DNA of 64,000 nucleotides. Source: Tessaracoccus lapidicaptus. Lineage in GTDB: Bacteria > Actinomycetota > Actinomycetes > Propionibacteriales > Propionibacteriaceae. Position numbers and translations under genes: made by a program. The DNA lies in assembly GCF_001693815.1 (NCBI RefSeq), contig NZ_MBQD01000021.1:124001-188000 (forward strand), written 5' to 3'. Below, piece after piece: positions 43,114 through 52,807 of the stretch. The notes beneath the pieces are model-generated. The model did not search any database. It was not told where the DNA came from and saw only the letters and a program-made list of their open reading frames with translations. Every line of letters starts with the position of its first letter. Within the stretch, counting starts at the first letter, position 1.

Positions 43114-45726
43114 TCAGCTCTCGATGCGCAGAATGGCACTCCGCCACTTCGTGAGCGGCACCCGGATGCCCTGCGCCGCCAAGGCTGCGGCGTCGCCGCT
43201 GAACACCTCCTGCCCGCTCTCGGCCACGAGCCGGAACGTGCCGGTGCGCTTGAGGATGGGATGGATCTTGTCGCGGTCCTCGTTCTTCGCCGCCCGCCGA
43301 TAGACGACGACGTGCTGCGGACCCTCCGTCCACACGTGGTCCGTGCTGGTCCGCTGGTCGACGGCCACGCCGGCGTCGCTCAGGAACTGCGCGAGCTTCT
43401 GCGGCTTGAGGGCCTCCATGTCGTCGACCCAGAGGATCGGAACGGGGAAGCCGTCGGCCGCCAGCACGCTCCGAACACGCTCGTCCAGGTTGCGTCGATC
43501 CACAACGACCGCCTTGTAGTCGAACTCCGCGCTCAGACCGTCGACCTGCTCGAGCCCTGTCGGGACCATCGTCAGGAGCCGATCGATCACCTCGTCATCG
43601 GTCAGCAGATGGAACGGACCGAGGTGCAGGTCGAGCGCCAGCCGAACGAACGGCACGACCGAGAAGTTGTGACCGTTGGCGATCGGCACGGCGGCCGGGT
43701 TCTGGATGACAGCAACCTCGGCGGCGGACCAGTCCACGGGGCCGGCCGCGTACACCGGCGCGAAGCGGGTGAAGTGGCGGTCGAAGGACTCCCGGAAGGG
43801 CACGAAGTCGGAGGCGTTGTGCCACAGCGCCCAGTGGAGCTGACCCACGGCGCCGGCGGCGTAGTACTGCGCCAGTCCCGCCTCGATCATGTAGTCGCCG
43901 GCCTCCCGCTGCGTCATGTCGGGCAGGAACGACTCCCAGCCATAGCTCCCGCCCTCGCCGTTGTATACCGGGGCACGGCCGGTCGAGTACGGCGCGAACA
44001 GCGACGCGATGGCGTGGGAGAAGACGGCGTCGACATCGCGGGCCAGCCACGGCGACCGGCGCTGCTCAGCATCCGCCCGCAGCGGCAGGGGCGCGTTGGG
44101 CATGTAGTGGTGGGGCGCATTGCCGTCGACGAGGTTCGGCAGCTGCCAGGTGGACACCGACGTCGAGACGTCGTGGCCGTAGGCGGGCACCATGGCGAAC
44201 ACCAGTCGCTCGGGATCGGCCGATTTCACCGCGAGGGCGGCCTGCTCCGTGACTCGTCGCCAGTTCGACTGGATGGACATGAAGGCGTCGTGCGGCTCGT
44301 TGTGCGGGATCTCGATGCCCATCACGTTGGGATCGCCCTTGTAGTGGGCTGCCAGCCAGCGGTGCGCGTCGAGGAGCGCCGCCAGATGGTCGCGGTCGGC
44401 GAGGTTGAGCGTCCCCCGCTCCGTCGGCGACGGCGCCAGGTAGCCGAATCCGGTGCCGGGCTTGCCCGTGCCGGCGTCGTGGTTGTTGCCGCCGCTCCAG
44501 TAGTCGTAGGGGTCAACCGGGTAGCGGTGCCAGTCGAAGATCAGCCGGACGCCGTGCGCGCCGGCGCGGGCGACGAAGTGATCGAGCATGGCCGGCCATG
44601 AGGTGTTCATGCCGCGCGAGGAGATCTCACCGGCCCACGCGTCGTCGTCGGGGAAGACACCCCGGGCGGGCTGCACCATGCCGAGGTTGATGGGCACGCG
44701 GACGGCGCCAGCCCCCACGCGGCTATGAGCGCGACATCGGCGTCCAGCCCGGTCCAGTCGGCGTTGCGGGGGAACTTCAGCATCATGAGGTCGTAGTTGA
44801 ATCCGGTGAACCCGAACGCCCGGTCGCCCTCCATGAGGCGGCCGTCGACCACCCGGAGCATCGCGAGGTCCTGGGGTTCGCGCACTTCCACCGGGAACTG
44901 GTGTGTCACGCCGAGGTGGTCGACGGAGATCTCGGCCGAGCCAGCCCGCAGCGGTGTCAGGTACCCGTAGGCGTTGACGGCGACCACGTCCGGTGCGCTC
45001 GACATCAGCTCCGAGTGCTGCGTGACCTCCTTGCGCTTGCCGTCGGCGTACACGGCCCGCACGACGAGCGGGACGATGTCCTCGTCGCCCGTGAGGATCA
45101 CGGGGAGCCCGGTGGTCTCCAACGTCGACGGCGGCACGGGCTCGACGGTGTGCTCGACCCGGACGTCGTCGAACCACGCCGTCGCGCTCGTCGAGCCCAG
45201 GGTCATGTGGTCCTTCCACAGCTGCAGCTCGAGCCGGATCACGTCCTGCATGCCGGCGATGTTGTTCCAGTGGGTCACCTCCACGTGCTGCCACCCGGCG
45301 GCGCCCGGGGTCACGTTGACCTGGGCGTTGCGCTGCCCCTGCGTGGAGCTCACGAGGCGCACTTGGACGCGGGTGACTCGTTCGGTGGCCACCTTGAAGC
45401 TCACCTTGGTCACGGCGAGGCCGTCCAGGGTCTTGCGGAGGGCGACGTAGCGCCCCGCCTTGGCGAAGTCGCCCGTGAGCCTGCCCGACCGCAGCCCCTC
45501 CGCCGCGCGGGTGTCGTCGCGGACGAACTCGGCGACCGCGGCGCCGTACTCGTTGCCGAGGTGGACCGCCCACGGCTCATGGCGCGACTCGAAGTGGCCG
45601 ACGACGTCGATCCACGTGGTCGGGGCCGCGCTGGCGGTGCCGACTGGGCCTGCCGCGAGCAACGATGTGGCGACGACGGCGCCGGTTCCGATCAACAGAC
45701 TGCGCCGTGACTTGGGTGTCCTGCAT
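43114..45726 (-). pseudogene. Secreted GH5-like glycoside hydrolase, frameshifted
   Basis: Two frames are needed. From 45695 to about 44716: a Tat-like signal peptide (KSRRSLLIG before TTG 45695), a carbohydrate-binding-like domain, an Ig-like domain (about 45000) and the barrel start (GFTGFNYDLMMLKFPRNADW). From the G run at 44712-44716 the reading continues one base off: VRVPINLGM, NEP (acid/base Glu at 44296-44298), PHHYMP, and NGEGG (nucleophile Glu at 43954-43956). One lost G explains the break. The best start (ATG 45726 after AGGAG) is also out of frame with the signal peptide. Either decay or sequencing error. Intended role: extracellular depolymerase, perhaps a mannanase, feeding the importer. 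Confidence 0.8.
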
Positions 45727-45761
45727 AGACCCTGCTCCTGGGTAGGGCGCCCGCTCCTTTG

Positions 45762-45775
45762 CTAAAGCGCTTTAG
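45762..45775. promoter_or_regulatory. LacI-type operator before the GH5-like gene
   Basis: CTAAAGCGCTTTAG, a perfect palindrome 36 bases before ATG 45726. The best of the three sites and the model for the others. Confidence 0.85.
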
Positions 45776-45829
45776 TAGTACATCGTGGGGCCACGATCGA
45801 CCACGGTCAATGGATCGACGCGATCCGGT

Positions 45830-46381
45830 TCAGGGGCGCAGCGCGGCGACGGCGACCACCGACGCACCCGCCACGGCCGCGACCCCGGCCGCCACCCACG
45901 CCGGTCCCAGCAGCGACGACGGCACCCCACTGAGCGCCACCACCGCGAGCCCCGCGCCGGCGCTGACTCCGACGAACCCCACCACGCCCAGCGCCATCCG
46001 GCGGGCTGCACGGGCGGTGATCGCGGCGTACGACGGAGCCGCGGCGGCGAGGGCCGTCACCAGGTGGAACCCCGCGACCACCGCCGCCACCGTCAGCCAC
46101 TGCCACCAGCGGGCGTCGGCTCCGCCGGCCAGCCACATGATCGCCACGACCGCGACGACCCCCAGTGCGGCCCCCGAGTCCGGGCGGACGGCGGCTGCCA
46201 GCGTCAGCACGGACCCTGCCACGAGCAGCGCCGTCGACAGGATCATGGGGAACCAGAGCCATCCCAGGGCAGCGGCCCCGAGCCCGGACGCGAGGACCCC
46301 CACCCGCAGCACCCACTGCGGGCCGCTGGTGATCCGGAGGGCGTAGAGCCAGCCGGCGACGAGTTCGGCCAGATCCCTCAT
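45830..46381 (-). CDS. Membrane protein of the MoxR/DUF58 operon
   Basis: 183 aa with about six hydrophobic segments and little else. No family recognised. The ATG at 46381 overlaps the DUF58 stop (ATGA), so it is the last gene of the operon. Probably an accessory membrane component. Confidence 0.7.
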   Translation of the reverse strand: MRDLAELVAGWLYALRITSGPQWVLRVGVLASGLGAAALGWLWFPMILSTALLVAGSVLTLAAAVRPDSGAALGVVAVVAIMWLAGGADARWWQWLTVAAVVAGFHLVTALAAAAPSYAAITARAARRMALGVVGFVGVSAGAGLAVVALSGVPSSLLGPAWVAAGVAAVAGASVVAVAALRP

Positions 46382-47660
46382 CGGCCGAGCACCCGCCTGG
46401 GGGCGGAGCGGGCCGCCTCCATCGACAACAGCACGCTGGCGAGGCTCCCGGTCCCCCGCCAGGGCGTCACCGGGATGCCGAGCGACCGGAGCCGCGCCAC
46501 CGCTGCGTCGCGCTCCATCCTCCGGATCATCCATGCCTCGCCGAGGAAGGTGTCGCGCCGGAACGACGCGATGTCGTCGAACCGGCCGATCTCCTCCGGC
46601 AGCGTGTCGACACCGATCACCTCTGCGCCCATTCGGCGCAGCCGCACGATCTCGTCCTGCGCCTCGCGCTCCAGGAGCGGCGAGCAGAAGAACACCAGCA
46701 TCCCGCTGGTCAGGGACCCCACCGGCCGGAGCATGTCCCAGTCGGGCACGCTGCGGTTCGCCCGCGACAACACGTTCAGCACCACCCGCGCCTGCCGGGG
46801 GCCGGTTCCGGAGCGCACGTGGCCGATGCGGCGGCCGAGGTCGTGGATGGCCACGCGGTCGCCGAAGCCGACGTAATGCCGCGAGATGGCGGCGACCGCC
46901 CGCACCGTCGCGTCCAGGCTGGTGGCCGCGCCCGCGTCGGCGGGGACGATGTCGAGGAGCGTGTCAGCCACGATGAGCACGTCGGTGTCGCGTTCGGTGA
47001 GGGTGGAGTTCACGTGCACGGCCCCCAGCCGCGACGTCACGCGCCAGTTGATCCGCTTGAGCCGGTCGCCGGGCCGGAACTCGCGGACGTCGGCCAGGTC
47101 GCTGCCGTCACCGCGGTGCCGCGAGCGGTGCATGCCGACGATGCCGATCGGGTGGGCGACCCCGCTGCCGCCCTCGAGGGTCGACGACGCGGGCCGCACC
47201 GTCACGGTGACCCGGGGCAGCATCGTCGACGCCCGCCAGGAGCCGCTGGGGTCCGCGACCGCCACGCGGCCGGGGCCGACGTCGTAGCGGCCCCACCGCT
47301 CGGGCTGCACCGCCATCGTCACGCCCTCCGGCACCACGGCGTCCACCACGGTTCCGGCGTCGGGCTCGAGCGCGACGCCTGCCCGCACCGGCCATTGAGC
47401 CGTGACGAGCGACGACGGCCACGCCGCCGAGACTGAGACCGCCAGCGGCACCGACTCGCCCTCCGGCACCACGACCGCCCGCGGGCGCACGTCGACGCGC
47501 GGCGCACCGCGCCGTCGCATGCTCCACCCCCAGGCGAGGTGCACCACGAACGGCGCGACGAGCACCACGAGGTCGGGGCGCCGGGCCGCGAGCGCGACCA
47601 CCCCGAGGACGGCCGCGGCACCCAGGGACCGCAGCAGCGCCGGGGTGTGGGTCAGCTGCA

Positions 47661-47661
<1 letters not shown>
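46378..47661 (-). CDS. DUF58 domain-containing protein
   Basis: 427 aa. Two N-terminal membrane segments (about residues 10-45), a beta-rich region, and the DUF58 core RSRHRGDGSDLADVREFRPG-DRLKRINWRVTSR, followed by a von Willebrand A-like domain (DVLIVADTLLD). DUF58 proteins act with MoxR AAA ATPases, perhaps in assembling membrane or envelope complexes. Start overlaps the moxR stop by one base. Confidence 0.88.
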
Positions 47662-48631
<970 letters not shown>

Positions 48632-48635
<4 letters not shown>

Positions 48636-49141
48636 AGCGAATCGATCTCCTTGAGGTGGGCGTGCAGGGTCTTGCGGGTGAGGACCTGCGCGTGGTCCGC
48701 CTCGGCGCTGCGGAGGTAGCGCAGCAGCGCCGGGGAGAGGGCGCCGTGGGCGTGCGCGAGAGGGTCCGGCACCCCGTCGGGCACCCGCCCGGACAACACG
48801 AGCCGGCGGGCGGTGAGGTCGCCGAGCTGCCGGGCGAGCCGGCGCGCGTCGAAGTCGCGGCCGGGCTGGGCGTGCGCGAGCATCGACGAGGTCCTACGGG
48901 TTCGGATGTCGGCCTGGAAGTGCGGAGAGCGGGTCTCCCACGACGGCTGGACCCACTCCGGGGGCTCGCCGGCAGGGCGCAGGTGTGCCCCGGCCCACGT
49001 GCCCACCGCGACGACGACGGCGGTCAGGAACGCAATGAGCGGATCGACCCGCAGGCTGAGTGCGCCGTCGACGGCGACGACGATCGCCGCCAGGCCGAGC
49101 CACACCGCCAGCCGCAGCGCGAGTCCACGCGCGGCCGTCAC
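48632..49141 (-). CDS. Small membrane protein of the MoxR operon
   Basis: 169 aa from GTG 49141, overlapping the DUF4129 stop (GTGA). Two membrane segments near the N-terminus (about residues 6-24 and 33-50), then a soluble helical tail. No family recognised; proteins of this type are common between DUF4129 and moxR in actinobacteria. The longer frame to 49621 is a shadow. Confidence 0.7.
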
Positions 49142-49860
49142 GGGGCCGCCCTGCCGGTGAGCTGGGCGCTGAGTGTCTCCAGTGCCGCGATGGCGCGGTC
49201 GCGGTCTGCGTCGGTCAGCTCGTGCGTGGAGAACATCGCCTGCCGGTACAGCTCGGCCAGGTCGCCCAGCGCGGTGGCGTCGACGGCGGCGTGGCTGAGC
49301 ACCTCGACGGTGAACTCTTCCGACGTCTGCGCGGGCCGCCGGAAGACCCCGGAGGAGACCGCGACGTGTTCGAGCCGGCGCCAGCACTCGATGACCGCCC
49401 CGTCGACGGCGATCCCCCGCCGCAGCTCGGCGACGGCCTCCTCCAACGTCTCGGCCAGCTCCTCGTCGTCGATCTCGGGGATCTCGGCCTCGTTGCCGGC
49501 CGGGTCGGCGGCGTGACGCCGCTCCGTGCGGATGAGCTCGGCCCGCAGCCGGTAGAGGAAGGCTCCGACGAGGGCCAGGAGCGCGGCGGCGACGAGCAGC
49601 CGGAGCACGTCGTCGGCCCACGCGGGCAGGACGAGGGGTTCCACGTCCGGGGCGGGGAACAGCGGCGACGCGGAGGGCAGGACGTCGAGGTCAGGCAGCG
49701 AGGGCGCCGGCTCCGGTGACAGGGTGGGCGCCGGCCTGGGGAGGATCTCGACGGCAGAGGGGCGCGGGCTGGCCGCGCCGAGCACCACCACCGCGAGGAG
49801 TACGAACGCGGCGGCGACCGCGAGGACGGTGCCCGCCCAGTGTCGTTGCGGCGCGCTCAC
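49138..49860 (-). CDS. DUF4129 domain-containing protein
   Basis: 240 aa. One N-terminal membrane segment, a Pro-rich outer segment, a second membrane helix (about residues 80-105) and the DUF4129 helical domain (VIECWRRLEHVAVSSGVFRR; ETSEEF-like QTSEEFTVEVLS; LAELYRQAMFSTHEL). Typical partner of MoxR/DUF58. GTG at 49860 overlaps the end of the MscS-like frame. Confidence 0.85.
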   Translation of the reverse strand: MSAPQRHWAGTVLAVAAAFVLLAVVVLGAASPRPSAVEILPRPAPTLSPEPAPSLPDLDVLPSASPLFPAPDVEPLVLPAWADDVLRLLVAAALLALVGAFLYRLRAELIRTERRHAADPAGNEAEIPEIDDEELAETLEEAVAELRRGIAVDGAVIECWRRLEHVAVSSGVFRRPAQTSEEFTVEVLSHAAVDATALGDLAELYRQAMFSTHELTDADRDRAIAALETLSAQLTGRAAP

Positions 49861-50296
49861 TGGCCTCCGCCGTCGACGAGCTTCACGGTGACGACGTCGT
49901 CGCCCGACTTCACGCCGTGGGTCCGGAACGCCTCAAGGACCCGCTGGATGACCGCGTCCTGCGCGGTCCGGGTCTCCAGCTGGCGGGCGCCCGACCAGAA
50001 CCGCAGGTCCATGCGGACCGTCGCCGTCCCGATCTCGCGCAGCAGGGCGTCGGGCGCGGGCCCGCGAACACGGACGGCACTGTGCTGATGGCCCCGAGCG
50101 CCACCAGGCGGGCGCGGCTGAGATCGGTGGCATCGTCGAGCTCGACCGACACCCGCGTCGAGCTCGCGCTCCGGCCGCGCCAGGCCAGGAGCCGTCGCAC
50201 GACGGCGCGCGCCGCGAGCCCGACCAGGACGCCGACCAGCAGCACCGCCAGCCCGGTCGCGACGGCCTGCCAGGTGATGGGTGGAAGCTCGATCAC
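49857..50296 (-). pseudogene. MscS-like protein, truncated and frameshifted
   Basis: The N-terminal frame (from ATG 50296) has one membrane helix and ARAVVRRLLAWRGRS, then DLSRARLVALGAISTVP. From about 50063 a different frame continues: PAPDALLREIGTATVRMDLR, FWSGARQ, VLEAFRTHGVKSGDDVVTVK. These look like the N- and C-terminal ends of a mechanosensitive channel with the pore and middle domain missing. One missing base in the GGG run at 50061-50063 explains the frame break; the stop then overlaps the DUF4129 start. Likely a remnant or a sequence error in a small relative. Confidence 0.6.
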
Positions 50297-50352
50297 GTCC
50301 CGGCTCCTTTCGTGGCTGCTCAGAGCCTACGACGCCGGGGACGGCACCGGGG

Positions 50353-51615
50353 TCAGGCGGGGGCGGCGGCCAGGCTGCGGCGGTCGCGGCGCCACATGCC
50401 GCGGGTCGAGTCCAGCACGTCGGTGACCGCGTCCCGGGCGGCGGCGACGACGTCGCCCAGTTGGCTGTGCCCGGGCCGCTTGTTGGGCAGGGAGTGGCGG
50501 AAGACCTTGGCCCACGCCGATCCCACCTGCTTGGGCAGCGGGCCGGTCACGTAGCGCAGCCCGTAGCGCTCCATCAGGGCCCGGACTCGCGGCGCGATCT
50601 GCGCGTAGCGGTTGCTCGGCAGGTCGGGGAAGAGGTGGTGCTCGATCTGGTGGGACAGGTTGCCGGTCATGACGTGCATGAACCGCGAGCCGCTGATGTT
50701 GGCCGAACCGAGCATCTGACGCACGTACCACTCGCCCCGGGTCTCGCCCTCGATGGACTCGGTCTCGAACGTCTCCACGCCGTCGGGGAAGTGGCCGCAG
50801 AAGATCACCGAGTGCGTCCACACGTTGCGGGCGGTGTTGGCGATGGCGTTGGCGAGCAGCGTCGACAGCGCCGACGGCCCGGACAGCAGGGGGTGCACCA
50901 CGTAGTCCTTGCCCATCTGGGCGCGCAGCTTCTTCAGCACCTTCTTCAGGTCCGCCATGAAGACGTCCTTGTCCTTCGTACCGTCCTTGAAGCCCTTGAC
51001 ATCGAGGTCGTAGGCGGCGATGCCGTACTCGAAGAACAGGGCCGTGAAGAAATTGGTCACGGGCTGGAACACGTGATGGAGCTTCCACTCCTGATCCGGG
51101 TCGACGCGCAGGATGTTGTAGCCGAGGTCGTTGTCCATGCCGACGACGTTGGTGTAGGTGTGGTGCTCGACGTTGTGGGACTTCTTCCACTGTTCGGCGG
51201 GTGAGGCGAAGTCCCACTCCCAGGTGCTCGAGTGGATCTTCTCGTCGCGCATCCAGTCCCACTGGCCGTGGAGGATGTTGTGGCCGATCTCGGTGTTCTC
51301 GATGATCTTGGCCACCGTGAGTCCGGTGGTCCCGACGACGAACGCGGGCGGGAACTTCGAGAACAGCAGCACGACGCGGCTGGCGAGTTCGAGGGACCGC
51401 TGGGTGCGGATCATGCGCCGGATGTAGGCGGCGTCGGCGGCTCCGCGGCTCGCGAGGACCTCGTCGCGGATGGCGTCCAGCTCGCGGCCGATGTCCTCGA
51501 TGTCCTCCGGTGTGAGGTGCGCGATGGGGTTGCGCTTCCCGCTGGCGGAGACCTCTGCGCGGGCCTCGGGGCGGGTGGTGGTGATGCGGTTGGTGCGGGT
51601 GGCTGATGCGGTCAT
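50353..51615 (-). CDS. Fatty acid desaturase (DesA3-like)
   Basis: 420 aa membrane desaturase. The three His boxes are visible: HNILHG (His112-His116), HNVEHH (147-152) and HQIEHH (about 318). It should introduce a double bond into an acyl chain using a di-iron centre and electrons from the ferredoxin reductase next to it. The arrangement resembles desA3-Rv3230c of M. tuberculosis in reverse order. ATG at 51615 is preferred over TTG 51627. Confidence 0.93.
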   Translation of the reverse strand: MTASATRTNRITTTRPEARAEVSASGKRNPIAHLTPEDIEDIGRELDAIRDEVLASRGAADAAYIRRMIRTQRSLELASRVVLLFSKFPPAFVVGTTGLTVAKIIENTEIGHNILHGQWDWMRDEKIHSSTWEWDFASPAEQWKKSHNVEHHTYTNVVGMDNDLGYNILRVDPDQEWKLHHVFQPVTNFFTALFFEYGIAAYDLDVKGFKDGTKDKDVFMADLKKVLKKLRAQMGKDYVVHPLLSGPSALSTLLANAIANTARNVWTHSVIFCGHFPDGVETFETESIEGETRGEWYVRQMLGSANISGSRFMHVMTGNLSHQIEHHLFPDLPSNRYAQIAPRVRALMERYGLRYVTGPLPKQVGSAWAKVFRHSLPNKRPGHSQLGDVVAAARDAVTDVLDSTRGMWRRDRRSLAAAPA

Positions 51616-51623
51616 GATGGCTC

Positions 51624-52739
51624 TCAAACTCGGAGGTGGCAGGGGCCGGCGGCGGCCGACACGCAGGTCTGGACGAGGACCGGATCTTCGGGATTGGCGG
51701 TGGTGACCTCGCCCGTGCGCAGGTCTCGCACGCTGCCGTCGGTGAGGGGCAGGACGCAGTTGAAGCAGATGCCCATCCGGCAGCCCGACGGCATGAGCAC
51801 ACCGGCGTCCTCACCGGCGGCGAGCAGGGTCGTGGCGGCGTCGGCCGCGACCGTGACCCCGGCGCCCGTGAAGGTGACCTCGCCGCCGTCGCCGACGGCG
51901 TGGATGCGGGGCCGGAACCGTTCGGTGTGCAGGCGTCCCGAGAGGCCTGCGGCGGCCCAGTGGGCTTCTGCGTCGTCGAGCAGTCCGGTGGGCCCGCAGA
52001 CCCAGACGTCGCGGTCGCGCCAGTCCGGGACCACGCCGTCGAGGGCGGTCACGGGGAGGATGCCGTCGGTGGCGGTGAACCGGGTGACGAGGGAGATGCG
52101 GCCTTGGGCCGCGAGCGCGGTGAGGTCGCGCCGGAACAACATGTCGCCGCTGGTGGGGGCGGAGTGCACGACCACGACGTCCCGCGGGAGGGGATCGTTG
52201 CGGAGCATGCCCATGACGGGGGTGATTCCGCTGCCGGCGGTGAGGAAGAGGACCCTGTCCGGGGCGGGGTCGGGCAGTACGAAGTCCCCGGTGGCCTGGT
52301 CCAGCATGAGCACCGCGCCGGGGCGCAGGCCGTGGCGGACATGGTTGCTGACCCTGCCATCGGGGATGGCGCGGACGGTGATGGAGATGGTCTCGGCGCC
52401 GACGGGGCTCGTGATCGAGTAGGCGCGCCAGTGGCGCACTCCGTCGACGTCGACACCGATGCGCGTGTACTGCCCCGGGCGGTGCCCCCGCCACCCGCGG
52501 CCGGGCCGGATGAGGATCGTGGTCGCGGTGGGGGTCTCCGGGGTGACCGCGACGACCCGCCCCCGCAGGTCCGCGCCGGAGCGGAGCGGGTCGACCAGAT
52601 CGATGAAGTCCTCGGGCAGCAGGGGCGTCGCGAGGGCCTCGGCCACCCGGCGCGCACCGCGACCCACGCGGGCAAGGGCGCGCTTGACGGAGGAGCGGTC
52701 CGCCTGTGGCGGGGCGACGACGTCGCCCGGTGAGGTCAC
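51624..52739 (-). CDS. Ferredoxin reductase with C-terminal 2Fe-2S domain
   Basis: 371 aa. FAD-binding motif HWRAYSITSP, NAD(P)-binding GSGITPVMGML and C-terminal 2Fe-2S ferredoxin with CRMGICFNC and a later Cys in VQTCVSAA. Supplies electrons to the desaturase whose gene follows 8 bases after its stop. Related to Rv3230c-type oxidoreductases. The promoter contains the 20-bp palindrome 52751-52770. Confidence 0.92.
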   Translation of the reverse strand: MTSPGDVVAPPQADRSSVKRALARVGRGARRVAEALATPLLPEDFIDLVDPLRSGADLRGRVVAVTPETPTATTILIRPGRGWRGHRPGQYTRIGVDVDGVRHWRAYSITSPVGAETISITVRAIPDGRVSNHVRHGLRPGAVLMLDQATGDFVLPDPAPDRVLFLTAGSGITPVMGMLRNDPLPRDVVVVHSAPTSGDMLFRRDLTALAAQGRISLVTRFTATDGILPVTALDGVVPDWRDRDVWVCGPTGLLDDAEAHWAAAGLSGRLHTERFRPRIHAVGDGGEVTFTGAGVTVAADAATTLLAAGEDAGVLMPSGCRMGICFNCVLPLTDGSVRDLRTGEVTTANPEDPVLVQTCVSAAAGPCHLRV

Positions 52740-52750
52740 TCCCCCAGGTT

Positions 52751-52770
52751 AACCTACGGTTGCGTAGGTT
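52751..52770. promoter_or_regulatory. 20-bp palindromic operator
   Basis: AACCTACGGTTGCGTAGGTT: perfect 8-bp half-sites around GTTG. It lies 12 bases before the reductase start and 38 bases before the divergent oxidoreductase. TetR-type symmetry; no regulator gene is adjacent. Confidence 0.75.
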
Positions 52771-52807
52771 CAAGTGCTTCGGCCGTGAGGGTACGTAGGA
52801 TCGGGGC

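Noticed and set aside
44712-44716. Programmed ribosomal frameshift in the GH5-like gene
   Set aside because: The G run lacks a slippery heptamer and a clear downstream stimulator, and no GH5 family uses this; a base loss is simpler.
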